DNA of 64,000 nt from Fulvivirga sp. (GTDB lineage: Bacteria > Bacteroidota > Bacteroidia > Cytophagales > Cyclobacteriaceae), in assembly GCA_028280565.1 (NCBI GenBank), contig JANQLQ010000147.1, positions 54,268 to 118,267 of the forward strand, in the 5' to 3' direction. The translations under genes were made by a program, and so were the position numbers. How positions within the stretch are numbered: the first letter of the stretch is position 1; every line of letters begins with the position of its first letter. The notes beneath the pieces were generated by a model. The model saw only the letters and a program-made list of their open reading frames with translations, did not search any database and was not told where the DNA came from. Shown one piece after another: positions 1-8,070 of the stretch.

Positions 1-1432
1 AGCGTGGGTCACCTTCGTCGATCATGAACCGCATGAATTCATAAATAGCCCGTGGACTGGTCTCTCCAAAATTGAACTGGTTATATAACTGGTCTATATC
101 CACAACCAAGGTATCAAAACTGCCACCGGCATCGCTGGCACGGTATTCCGCATAGGCTTGTACCGGGTTATCAATGCTACCGGAAGGCTGCATTAAGAGT
201 TTATGACTAATGATGACGTAATCGTGATTAGCGGGAGTGATGTCACGGAAGTCAACCCTTCGTACTACTGGCGTTCCAAACTCACCTTCGCTATTCACAT
301 AAAGTTTCCTTTCAATGGACGTTCCTCCTAAAACAAAGCTGGCAGTGCCACTATTAAGCTGGAAACGGACTTGGGCTACGTTATCGGGGTCTGTAATGTC
401 ATAAATACCCGTATTATCAAGTACTTCGTTGATCTCTAGGAACGATTCGTTGCCCGGGTTTACTCCTAAGTTAAAAACTTTGCTCTCGGATGAGGTGCTA
501 AAATTTTGCGGGAATCTCACACGAACATAGGATGTGCTGATCAAATCGTTACCACCGGATACTCCCAAAGCTGCCACGCGTACTACGAGCGATCCATCTG
601 TGCTATTCACATCCGACCAGTCCAACACCGAAGTAAACCGATCGGTCTCAAAATTAAAAAACTGCGTGGTACCTAATGATCTTAAGCTCCCGTCTCCCGG
701 TCCAACAAAGATCTCGACGTTATGCGCTAGGTTATCCCTCCCTACTAGCAGTACTTCTAAGGTAGGATTAGCTACCGCCTGTTCTTCGTTAATGATCCCA
801 GCAAGTGAAAAGTCACTTTGTTGATTTTCCTGGATCGCGTTGCTCGTCCAGCCTTCACCTTGATCAAAATGAGTGAAGCGGATCACTTCGTCCGTAGCAA
901 AGCCTTGTCCTAAGGAATAGTCTTCTAGGTTTAAGCTGATAATGTCTTCGTTATGGGTAATTTCTGCCGGTAACGCTCCCACATTATTTTCACCCACGGT
1001 AGCCATGCGCTTGCCATCACCGGGAGTAAGACCGAAAGTGAGGAAATAAGCACTGGTATCACTAAAAATATTGTAAAAAGCGTGGGGCTGCGCGGTAGAA
1101 GGGCGGTAAAGATCTGCATCTAAGGTGCCGTCGTTTCGTTTTCCGTAAAATTCAATAAAATCCGTGGTATTGAAGACCGCATCCCCCTCTCCTTCTACCA
1201 GGATCGCTTGCTCCTCGCCACGATAAAAAAGGCGTAGCCTCCTCGGGTCAGTTGTCGTTAAAGGGAACCCGGCACTGAGTAAGTCGGCATACGTGATCCT
1301 GTAAATGCCATCTTCTGCTACGGATACCTTGTAATATTGTTGATCAAAATTGATCCATTCATTCCCATAATTTTGGGCAGTTAGGGCACTCGATAGGAAC
1401 ACCCAGGCTAATATTGTAATGTATTTCTTCAA
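1..1432 (-). CDS. PorU2-type T9SS C25 peptidase (partial, N-terminal part)
   Basis: Open at the left edge; 477 codons of the N-terminal part are present. It resembles the putative type IX secretion sortase PorU2, a gingipain-like (C25) cysteine peptidase expected at the outer membrane, where the family trims C-terminal signals from secreted cargo. Seen: a Sec signal peptide ending about residue 20 (SSALTAQ), then the N-terminal block typical of this family: ITYADLLSAGFP at 46-57, DPRRLRLFYRGEEQ at 62-75 and TTDFIEFYGKRNDGTLD at 89-105. The catalytic Cys/His would lie beyond the edge and were not seen. The start is a TTG at 1430-1432 that shares TTGA with the stop of the upstream PorV2-like gene, so the two are probably translationally coupled. 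The family call rests on recalled similarity of the N-terminal region. Confidence 0.8.
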   Translation of the reverse strand, partial: MKKYITILAWVFLSSALTAQNYGNEWINFDQQYYKVSVAEDGIYRITYADLLSAGFPLTTTDPRRLRLFYRGEEQAILVEGEGDAVFNTTDFIEFYGKRNDGTLDADLYRPSTAQPHAFYNIFSDTSAYFLTFGLTPGDGKRMATVGENNVGALPAEITHNEDIISLNLEDYSLGQGFATDEVIRFTHFDQGEGWTSNAIQENQQSDFSLAGIINEEQAVANPTLEVLLVGRDNLAHNVEIFVGPGDGSLRSLGTTQFFNFETDRFTSVLDWSDVNSTDGSLVVRVAALGVSGGNDLISTSYVRVRFPQNFSTSSESKVFNLGVNPGNESFLEINEVLDNTGIYDITDPDNVAQVRFQLNSGTASFVLGGTSIERKLYVNSEGEFGTPVVRRVDFRDITPANHDYVIISHKLLMQPSGSIDNPVQAYAEYRASDAGGSFDTLVVDIDQLYNQFNFGETSPRAIYEFMRFMIDEGDPR

Positions 1433-2514
1433 TTCAAACCGGCTTTCACAGAAAACACATGACTATACAGGGATTCTGACTGGTCGCCAATATCGGTGAG
1501 GGCATAGTCAATCGTTACTTTTTTGATCGCAAACCCTAGTCCGAAGTTAGGCTGAAATGTGCGATACGTAGAGTTATCAAAGTCTTTCACCTCTTGTACG
1601 TCCCCGGCTCCAAAACGCAGAAACACCGTTTGTTTATAGTCCATCTCCAGCGCTGCCGAAGGATCCAGCGAGATAACCTCTGATTTGACCAGGACATTCC
1701 TTCGACCGTCAAAGGAGGACACAAAATCTACGGCCAATTCCATCCCGAATTTAGCATGCAGCGGGAAATAGCGGGCTACGCCAAAAGTAGCTTTTGGTAA
1801 CGTGATCTCTATAGAATTACTGGGGATCTCGTTCCCGGTTTGTGTAAAAACATCAAAAACAAGGTCAGCATTATGGCTCCAGGCGTTGAAAGTACCTGTA
1901 ACATCATGGATCACTAAGCCCAAATTCCATCCTTTGTAGTCCATTTGGGCACCAACATCTAACCCAAAACCCCACGCATTGGCAAAATTTCCCGCTATTC
2001 GATGGACCACCTTAAAATTAGCGCCTAACCTGAGGCCATTCAGTATCGGCAGCCTCCTGGCGTATGAGACCAGGAAAGCATAGTCCGCCGCTGAAAAAAA
2101 ACGGATGTTATCGTAGTTGATAGCACCATTTGCGTCGTATAAAAAACGAGTATCAGGGATATCGTCCGTGGCAAAACGGATCAACGAAAGAGCAATATGA
2201 CTGGAAGAATCCACGGGAGTGGCAAAAGCCGCGTAATCCAATGAAGAGATACCTGCAAAATACTCGGCATGCATCAATGAGAACTCGTATTTATCCTCGA
2301 TGTTGAGTAAACCGGCTGGATTCCAATACCCGGCTGTAACGTCGGAAACCGTCGCCACCTGGTTACCGGACATGGCCAAGCCCCTTGCCCCTACGCCAAT
2401 AGAAAGAAATTCGTTACTAAACTTTGGCGCACTGGTCTGCGCTAAAGAAGTTCCGAAAATTAAAAGAAGACTTATGCATGTATAAAAAGCCCTAAACATT
2501 GATCCCCGTACCAT
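1429..2514 (-). CDS. PorV2/PorQ-family outer membrane protein of T9SS
   Basis: A 361-residue outer-membrane beta-barrel of the PorV/PorQ family. In type IX secretion PorV carries cargo from the translocon to the sortase; the PorV2 type is the usual partner of PorU2. Seen: signal peptide ending TSLAQ, then the family signature FLSIGVGARGLAMSG (about 37-51) and GYWNPAGL (about 61-68), followed by alternating beta strands and a C-terminal aromatic/hydrophobic end. An internal ATG at 2499 would give a cleaner signal peptide and cannot be excluded as the real start. It is the first gene of a two-gene unit; its stop overlaps the TTG start of the PorU2-like gene by four bases. Promoter not certain, but an inverted repeat TTGTAA-N5-TTACAA (2522-2538) lies just upstream. 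Confidence 0.85.
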   Translation of the reverse strand: MVRGSMFRAFYTCISLLLIFGTSLAQTSAPKFSNEFLSIGVGARGLAMSGNQVATVSDVTAGYWNPAGLLNIEDKYEFSLMHAEYFAGISSLDYAAFATPVDSSSHIALSLIRFATDDIPDTRFLYDANGAINYDNIRFFSAADYAFLVSYARRLPILNGLRLGANFKVVHRIAGNFANAWGFGLDVGAQMDYKGWNLGLVIHDVTGTFNAWSHNADLVFDVFTQTGNEIPSNSIEITLPKATFGVARYFPLHAKFGMELAVDFVSSFDGRRNVLVKSEVISLDPSAALEMDYKQTVFLRFGAGDVQEVKDFDNSTYRTFQPNFGLGFAIKKVTIDYALTDIGDQSESLYSHVFSVKAGLN

Positions 2515-2628
2515 CCTAATCTTGTAAATATATTACAAAGCCCTGGCTTCTTACTCTTTCCTGTTAAGTATATCCCTAAAATAGCCAGAATTTATCGGGA
2601 GTAACAAGCCTATTTTGACATTATTTTA

Positions 2629-2771
2629 GTCTTGAGTCCATAGTCTTGAGTCTTGAGTATTAAGTTCCTTGGAAAACAGGTTTCACAATTTGGGTAGGGG
2701 ACAATGATGTCCTAAGAGTCAAGGCGGGAAAACCAATGAGTGTCTTTACTCAAGACCATAGACTCAAGGCT
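2629..2771. repeat. inverted pair of ACTCAAG-type heptamer repeats (family E)
   Basis: The stretch at 2629-2663 contains AGTCTTGAGTCCATAGTCTT followed by further GAGTCTT units; its near reverse complement, ACTCAAGACCATAGACTCAA, lies at 2748-2767. The unit is a 7-base word, ACTCAAG or ACTCAAT, seen again at 7248-7354 and 10011-10043. Function unknown; an intergenic repeat rather than a coding sequence. Confidence 0.6.
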
Positions 2772-2811
2772 TAACACCAACATTCCATTGCAAGCTAATA
2801 TTTTTTACTTA

Positions 2812-2832
2812 GTACTATGCAACACATAGTAC
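2812..2832 (+). promoter_or_regulatory. candidate PadR operator
   Basis: Perfect 8-base inverted repeat GTACTATG-N5-CATAGTAC about 90 bases upstream of the PadR start. PadR-family repressors usually bind ATGN..CAT-centred inverted repeats and control their own operon, and this one has ATG-N5-CAT at its centre. That it is the operator is inference from position and shape. Confidence 0.5.
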
Positions 2833-2923
2833 CTTTTTGCGTATACTTGTATTACAAGGTCAAAACTATCATTATGAGCACTTTATATTCCTTTGAAATG
2901 ATAGCAACTTAAAACTAAACCGG

Positions 2924-3262
2924 ATGAATTTGGAAAATACACAAGTACAAATGCGGAAAGGTATTCTTGAATACTGCATCCTGCATATCATTTCCCGCGG
3001 TGAGGTATATGCCTCAGACATGCTTGAAGAACTTACATCTGCAAAAATAATGGTTGTGGAAGGTACGCTGTACCCATTGCTGACCCGGCTGAGAAAGGCC
3101 GGCCTGGTCGAGTACAAATGGGTTGAGTCTAGTTCGGGACCACCCCGTAAGTATTACACACTTACGGAGGACGGTGGGACTTTTTTGAATAGCCTAAATG
3201 AGACCTGGAAAGGTCTCGTGAAATCTACCCGGCTGATCACCTCAAAAAAGACCACGAAGTAA
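2924..3262 (+). CDS. PadR family transcriptional regulator
   Basis: A 112-residue winged-helix protein of the PadR family, cytoplasmic. Seen: the N-terminal MRKGILEYCILHIIS (10-24), the recognition region VVEGTLYPLLTRLRKAGLVE (44-63), and the wing with PPRKYYTLTEDG (about 73-84). The length fits the short PadR class that has one helix after the wing for dimerisation. It is followed 31 bases later by the PspC/GIN protein on the same strand, a pairing common in Bacteroidota, and is preceded by a strong inverted repeat. Probably a repressor of this two-gene operon responding to envelope or membrane signals; the inducer is unknown. Confidence 0.93.
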   Translation: MNLENTQVQMRKGILEYCILHIISRGEVYASDMLEELTSAKIMVVEGTLYPLLTRLRKAGLVEYKWVESSSGPPRKYYTLTEDGGTFLNSLNETWKGLVKSTRLITSKKTTK

Positions 3263-3293
3263 TCACGAAAACTCAACCATAAAGCAAACAACA

Positions 3294-5678
3294 ATGAAAA
3301 AAAATATCAGTATCAACATTAGCGGGATCATTTTTCACATCGAAGAGGATGCATACGAAGAGTTGAAGGCTTACCTAGACTCTATCAACGCTTACTTTTC
3401 AACGTTCGATGACAATCAAGAGATCATCGCAGACATAGAGAGCCGGATGGCCGAGATCTTCCTGTCTAAGCTTAATGAAGACAAGCAGGTGATCACCCAA
3501 GAGGATGTAAAAAGTTTGATCGCCACCATGGGCAGCATCCGTGACTTCCAAGCCGTAGAAGAGCCATTACTCGAAGAAGAACCCCGTGTAGAAGAAGAAC
3601 AAGCACCTGGCGATGGCCCGAAAAGATTATTTAGAGATCAGAAAAGAAAGATCATAGGCGGGGTATGCGCCGGTATAGCACATTATTTTAATGTAGATCC
3701 CCTGTGGATCCGGTTGGTATTCTTGCTCTTATTGATAGGATATGGTATCATTTTCATCGTATACATCATCATGTGGATCGTTTTTCCCGGTAATGAGTCC
3801 CTTTCCGAGGATAAGAGCGTTAAGAAAATGTATCGCGACCCGGATAAACAGGTACTCGGCGGGGTAGCCTCGGGGATGGCGGCCTACTTTGGAATAGAAG
3901 CGGCCATAATTCGGCTGATCTTTGTGCTGTCTATCTTCCTGGGAGGTACCGGGCTCATCGCATACATAGTGCTCTGGATCATTTTACCGGAAGCGAAGTC
4001 CATCACGGATAAAGTAAAAATGAAAGGGGAGCCGGTGACGTTGTCTAACATTGAGACCAATGTAAAAAAGAGCATGAATGTGAAAAGCGATGAAGATGAA
4101 AACATCTTTGTCAAGATATTACTGTTCCCCTTCCGGCTTATCGCCGCTATTATTTCCGGGATAGGCAGGATACTCGGGCCACTCATGCTCTTTTTGGTGG
4201 ATTTTACCAGGATCATTATCGGGATCTTCCTGATCTTTATCGGCTTGGTAGTGGTTTTTTCCATGGTAGTGAGCCTAGGCGCCCTGCTGGGGATCTTTTC
4301 CACCGGGATGTGGGACCACAGCTTTGTTTGGGGAGATATCGGGTTCCCTATAGAATTAGTCCCTGAAAGTTTCCCGATGTTCACAGCGCTGGCCGGTTTC
4401 CTTGTCGTACTGGTGCCTAGTATTTTCCTTATGCTGCTGGGTTCATCGATGATCGCCAAAAAGATCGTTTTTAATACCTCTACCGGCTGGACTCTATTCG
4501 CGTTATTCATCATCAGCGTGGCGATCTTAAGTGTCAACGTACCGGGTATAGCTTACAAATTCCGGGAAGATGGTGAGTATACCGTCACCGAAACGTATGA
4601 TCTTGCCGATAAGACGGCCATTTTGAGGATCAACGAAGTGGGTATGGAAGATTACGAAGTGGCTACCCTCACGATCCGGGGCTATGAAGGTAAGGAGTAC
4701 AAGCTCGAAAAGAACTTCGAAGCCCAAGGAAGTTCCAGGAGAAATGCCATAGAAAATGCCAAAATGATCACCTACAATGTAGAGGTCGCCGATTCAATCC
4801 TTTACTTCGACTCGAACATACAATTCAAAGAAGAGGCCATCTTCAGGGCACAAAGCTTAGATATGTACTTATACGTTCCATACAATAGCCGGTTTATGAT
4901 GGAAGAGGAACTACGTCATATTCTTAGGAATACGATCTATGTGAATGGCTACCGGGTATCGGACATGGAAGACAACACGTGGACCTTTACCGAGGCCGAA
5001 GGACTCGTATGCCTGTCCTGTGAAGAAAATGACGATTACAATTCTACGGTATTAGAAGGCGAGCGGTATGACCGTACTATGAAATTCACAGATTTTCAAG
5101 ACCTTGTCATTCGAGGGGCTTATACGATAGATATCGTCAAATCCAATAAATATATGGTCTTGCTCAAAGGAAGAACCCCGGACTTGAACCAAGTGGAGAT
5201 CCGGGAGGATGGCGATCAGTTACGGATATATTGGAACGACCGGTACGCCTATGACCGGTCAAGCCTACGCCAAAAGGAGGTCAAAATGGTCATTTTGATG
5301 CCGTATCTCCATGAGCTCGAGCTTAAGGGCGCCTCGAAAGTCTACATCGACGATCTACGGCAGCGCGATCTGCGACTTGAATTGGATGGTGCCTCTTTCT
5401 TAAAAGCAAATGTAAACATTGATAACCTCGAAATCGATGCTTCCGGGGCATCCGAGATCGAGTTGGAGGGGTCTGGGATGGAACTTATGGCTGACATTCG
5501 CGGGGCTTCTCAACTCGAGGCCTATGACTATGAAGTAAAAAGGGCCACGATAGAGGCGGGTGGGGCAGCCGGTGCCCGGGCTTTTGTCACGGATGAGATC
5601 ATCATGGATGAGTCTTTCATCAGTAATATTAAGTTTAGAGGAGGTGCGAAAATTGTGAAAGACAGTGACGAAAATTAA
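3294..5678 (+). CDS. PspC domain protein with C-terminal GIN (DUF2807) domain
   Basis: A 794-residue inner-membrane protein. Residues 1-90 are a conserved N-terminal region of Bacteroidota PspC proteins (charged, ISGIIFHIEEDAYEELKAYL at 9-28). Two PspC domains follow: KRKIIGGVCAGIAHYF (117-132) with a membrane segment to 166, and KQVLGGVASGMAAYFG (185-200) with a segment to about 232. Further membrane segments lie between about 270 and 430. The C-terminal third is a beta-helix of the GIN/adhesin-head type with repeated GAS motifs (KGASKVY, DGASFL, SGASEIE, RGASQLE). Known PspC domains take part in phage-shock/envelope-stress signalling; the role of this fusion is inferred. Cotranscribed with the PadR gene upstream. 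Confidence 0.9.
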   Translation: MKKNISINISGIIFHIEEDAYEELKAYLDSINAYFSTFDDNQEIIADIESRMAEIFLSKLNEDKQVITQEDVKSLIATMGSIRDFQAVEEPLLEEEPRVEEEQAPGDGPKRLFRDQKRKIIGGVCAGIAHYFNVDPLWIRLVFLLLLIGYGIIFIVYIIMWIVFPGNESLSEDKSVKKMYRDPDKQVLGGVASGMAAYFGIEAAIIRLIFVLSIFLGGTGLIAYIVLWIILPEAKSITDKVKMKGEPVTLSNIETNVKKSMNVKSDEDENIFVKILLFPFRLIAAIISGIGRILGPLMLFLVDFTRIIIGIFLIFIGLVVVFSMVVSLGALLGIFSTGMWDHSFVWGDIGFPIELVPESFPMFTALAGFLVVLVPSIFLMLLGSSMIAKKIVFNTSTGWTLFALFIISVAILSVNVPGIAYKFREDGEYTVTETYDLADKTAILRINEVGMEDYEVATLTIRGYEGKEYKLEKNFEAQGSSRRNAIENAKMITYNVEVADSILYFDSNIQFKEEAIFRAQSLDMYLYVPYNSRFMMEEELRHILRNTIYVNGYRVSDMEDNTWTFTEAEGLVCLSCEENDDYNSTVLEGERYDRTMKFTDFQDLVIRGAYTIDIVKSNKYMVLLKGRTPDLNQVEIREDGDQLRIYWNDRYAYDRSSLRQKEVKMVILMPYLHELELKGASKVYIDDLRQRDLRLELDGASFLKANVNIDNLEIDASGASEIELEGSGMELMADIRGASQLEAYDYEVKRATIEAGGAAGARAFVTDEIIMDESFISNIKFRGGAKIVKDSDEN

Positions 5679-5690
5679 CGGCTGATCTTC

Positions 5691-5746
5691 GGTGGTATGC
5701 TTCCGGCTCACTCATGGCTACCCCATGAAAACGGAAACATACCACC
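5691..5746. other. long nested hairpin after the PspC gene
   Basis: Outer arms GGTGGTATGcTTCCG (5691-5705) and CGGAAaCATACCACC (5732-5746) pair at 14 of 15 positions. An inner TCATGG (5712-5717) pairs with CCATGA (5723-5728). It starts 12 bases after the PspC stop. There is no U-run directly after it, so it is not a textbook terminator; it could be a processing signal, a terminator or a repeat relic. Confidence 0.5.
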
Positions 5747-5787
5747 AGGCAACATCATTCCCGGCTTTTTTTGCTTACTTTACTGCT

Positions 5788-6234
5788 ATGAAGCGAGCCC
5801 TTCAAATGATTATGTTTTTATCAGTCGTGGCACTTTCCTGCCACTCGGCACAACAGGATGCTGCACAAGGCATTAGGGGTAAAGTTACTTGGTTTGAGGG
5901 GGACCTTATGCCCGGTCCGGGCCGCGATATCCCAACCGGCAAACCCATAGAACGTACGATACTGATCTACCCGTTAACGAACCTTAGCCAGGTCAAAGGG
6001 AGTGCACCACTTTTCGAAAGCGTGGCACATGAACCGTTGCAGCGTATACGCAGCAATGCCGAAGGTACTTTTACGGCAAACCTGGCGCCCGGCTTCTATT
6101 CGATCCTTATCAAGGAAGACGAAGGGCTTTTCGCCAATTTCTTTGATGGTAATGACAACATCCATCCGGTAGAAGTTAAACAGGGCACCTTTACCCAGGT
6201 AGAGATCGAGGTAAACTACAAAGCAGCATACTAA
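5788..6234 (+). CDS. lipoprotein with carboxypeptidase-regulatory-like fold
   Basis: A 148-residue predicted lipoprotein. The start at 5788 is chosen because it gives a signal peptide with lipobox VALSC (Cys18); an in-frame ATG at 5692 would add 32 residues without sense. The mature part begins with GIRGKVTWFEGDLMPGPG, and ends with an extended beta segment (FYSILIKEDEGLFANFFDG), which resembles the small beta-sandwich of carboxypeptidase-regulatory domains used in Bacteroidota surface proteins. No function can be assigned. It stands 16 bases before the oxidoreductase gene and may share its transcript. Confidence 0.7.
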   Translation: MKRALQMIMFLSVVALSCHSAQQDAAQGIRGKVTWFEGDLMPGPGRDIPTGKPIERTILIYPLTNLSQVKGSAPLFESVAHEPLQRIRSNAEGTFTANLAPGFYSILIKEDEGLFANFFDGNDNIHPVEVKQGTFTQVEIEVNYKAAY

Positions 6235-6250
6235 AATACAGGGAACGACA

Positions 6251-7231
6251 ATGATAAATTGGGGCATCATGGGTACTGGTAAAATTGCCGGTAAATTTGC
6301 TGAAGACTTCAAACACGTTGAAAACGCCAGCTTAGTGGCTGTAGGCTCCCGGGCAGAAAGCTCGGCCGGGTCCTTTGCCAGGGACCATAATATCCCAAGG
6401 TACCATGCCAGCTATGAACAATTGGTACAAGACCCGGGGATAGACGTCGTTTATATTTCTACACCTCACAATTTGCATTGTGAAAATACACTTTTGTGCC
6501 TTGAGCATGGCAAATCCGTACTCTGTGAAAAGCCAATTGCGGTCAACCGTGGAGAATTGGATACCATGACCCAGCTTGCCCAAAGCAAAGGCCTGTTTTT
6601 AATGGAAGCCATGTGGACCTACTTCCTACCCGCCATTCGCCAGGCGCAAGCATGGATAGCCGAAGGGAAAATAGGCCCGGTACAACACATCAAAGCTGAT
6701 TTTGGCTTCAAGGCACCTTATGACCCCGAGAAAAGACTTTTCAATCCCGCTTTAGCGGGGGGCGCCCTGTTGGACGTGGGCATTTACCCTATTGCTTTTT
6801 CACTCCTTTTCGCGCCGCCTGGCGTTGAGCATGTATCTGTAAGTTCTACAAAAGCCCCTACGGGTGTTGACCTCACCGATATTTACTCGATCCTTTTTAG
6901 CAATAACACCACGGCCGACTTATCCTGCTCCCTAGGGCATGCGTTTACGAATGATGGTTTTATTTATGGTAAAAAAGGTTATATCGAATTACCTGTTTTT
7001 TGGAAAAGCTCCAAGGCCATTCTCCACCTTTACGATGAAGAGCAGCCAGTGGTCTTTGAAGATCATAGGACCACAAACGGTTATAACTTTGAAACGGACG
7101 AAGTGACCCGCGCTCTTATAAATAACAAAACCGAAAGCGAGGTGATGCCGCTTTCTAAAAGCCATGAGTTATTGGCAATCATGGATGATATCCGCAACAA
7201 AATCGGTCTTCGTTACCCTTTTGAGTCATAG
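6251..7231 (+). CDS. Gfo/Idh/MocA family NAD(P)-dependent oxidoreductase
   Basis: A 326-residue cytoplasmic oxidoreductase. Seen: N-terminal Rossmann motif WGIMGTGKIAGKFAED (4-19), the conserved EKP with its catalytic-site lysine in LCEKPIAVNR (about 95-104), and GGALLDVGIYP (about 171-181) at the sugar-binding face. The C-terminal half is the beta-sheet substrate domain. The set resembles the dihydrodiol/D-xylose dehydrogenase branch, but the substrate cannot be read from sequence. No signal peptide, unlike the family member at 18.1 kb. Confidence 0.92.
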   Translation: MINWGIMGTGKIAGKFAEDFKHVENASLVAVGSRAESSAGSFARDHNIPRYHASYEQLVQDPGIDVVYISTPHNLHCENTLLCLEHGKSVLCEKPIAVNRGELDTMTQLAQSKGLFLMEAMWTYFLPAIRQAQAWIAEGKIGPVQHIKADFGFKAPYDPEKRLFNPALAGGALLDVGIYPIAFSLLFAPPGVEHVSVSSTKAPTGVDLTDIYSILFSNNTTADLSCSLGHAFTNDGFIYGKKGYIELPVFWKSSKAILHLYDEEQPVVFEDHRTTNGYNFETDEVTRALINNKTESEVMPLSKSHELLAIMDDIRNKIGLRYPFES

Positions 7232-7247
7232 TGTTGATAGGTTGAGT

Positions 7248-7354
7248 AATGAGTCTTTAGTCTTGAGTAGGCTATTGAGAATACCCTTCGGAAAGAAAGC
7301 AAGTTTTACCGTTTCTCCGTTGGCTATTCACTACTCAATACTATGGACTAAATC
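7248..7354. repeat. inverted pair of heptamer-type repeats (family E)
   Basis: GAGTCTTTAGTCTTGAGTAG (about 7250-7269) and, inverted, CTACTCAATACTATGGACTA (about 7331-7350). Same words as at 2629-2771. The rest of the 7232-7500 gap holds the ECF-type promoter listed separately. Confidence 0.55.
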
Positions 7355-7451
7355 ACACCCCAGGCAAACCGTTTATTGTTAAATAATTGATTATTAAAAA
7401 GTTGAACCTAGTAAAGTAGAACTAGCGGCTTCCTTCTTTTTTTCCTCCCCC

Positions 7452-7481
7452 GTGCAACCCTTCTTTAGTATATTGCATCTA
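7452..7481 (+). promoter_or_regulatory. ECF-type promoter of the sigma factor operon
   Basis: GTGCAACC (7452-7459), then 16 bases from the end of this box to GCATCTA (7475-7481). GYAACC -35 boxes with a CRTCTA-like -10 box are typical of autoregulated ECF sigma genes in Bacteroidota. The ATG of the ECF gene is 20 bases downstream. This suggests the sigma factor transcribes its own operon. The call rests on pattern memory. Confidence 0.55.
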
Positions 7482-7500
7482 CCGGGTGAGAACGCACTAA

Positions 7501-8070
7501 ATGACACTGAAGATTTACAGATCTGGGGAAGATATACTTTTAAAAAAATGCCGGAAACAAGATAGCCAAGCGCAGAAGGAGTTATACAACACGTATGCTT
7601 CTACCATGCTGGGTGTCTGCTGCCGGTACATCAAGGACTTTGACCAAGCGGAAGATGTTATGATCGGGGGCTTTGTAAAAGTATTTGACCGGATCGGCCA
7701 GTTCAAAGGTGAAGGAAGTTTTGAAGGATGGATCAGGAGGATCATGGTAAACGAAGCCCTTACGTACATCAGGAAGAATAAGAAAATGTATTTGGAAGTG
7801 GATATTGAAGCAGCAGACAGGGAGCCTAACTATCGTACACTGGACAGTGAATTAGAGGCCAATGACTTGCTGAAACTGGTACAGCAGCTTCCCACGGGGT
7901 ATCGCACCGTCTTCAACCTGTATGCCATCGAGGGATACTCCCATAAGGAGATTGCGGAGCAATTGGGCATTAGTGAGAATACTTCGAAATCCCAATTAAG
8001 CAGGGCAAGGGTTTTGTTACAGAAACAATTGCTAAAAACAGAGCAGATGCTAAATCAAAATATGAAGTAG
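7501..8070 (+). CDS. ECF RNA polymerase sigma factor (sigma-70 family)
   Basis: A 189-residue ECF sigma factor. Seen: region 2 with NTYASTMLGVCCRYIKDFDQ (about 29-48) and GSFEGWIRRIMVNEALTYIR (about 72-91), a linker, and region 4 with LPTGYRTVFNLYAIEGYSHK (about 125-144), EIAEQLGISENTSKSQLSRA (about 145-164) as the -35-binding helix-turn-helix. Region 1 and 3 are absent, as expected for the class. The stop directly abuts the next gene, an anti-sigma-like membrane protein, and two outer-membrane proteins follow, so an envelope-sensing operon is likely. Confidence 0.95.
   Translation: MTLKIYRSGEDILLKKCRKQDSQAQKELYNTYASTMLGVCCRYIKDFDQAEDVMIGGFVKVFDRIGQFKGEGSFEGWIRRIMVNEALTYIRKNKKMYLEVDIEAADREPNYRTLDSELEANDLLKLVQQLPTGYRTVFNLYAIEGYSHKEIAEQLGISENTSKSQLSRARVLLQKQLLKTEQMLNQNMK

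Larger units (their letters stand above)
2515..2923. other. divergent intergenic region with inverted repeats
   Basis: No gene is supported here. It separates the divergent PorV2 and PadR genes. It holds a short inverted repeat next to porV2 (2522-2538), a pair of inverted heptamer-type repeats (2629-2771) and a candidate PadR operator (2812-2832). A weak -7 element, TATACTTG (2842-2849), sits after the operator without a clear TTG partner. Confidence 0.6.

Noticed and set aside
2522..2538. TTGTAA-N5-TTACAA inverted repeat as a Crp/Fnr-type site for porV2
   Set aside because: The centre and arms do not fit a known Fnr/Crp box well and it is only eight bases from the start.
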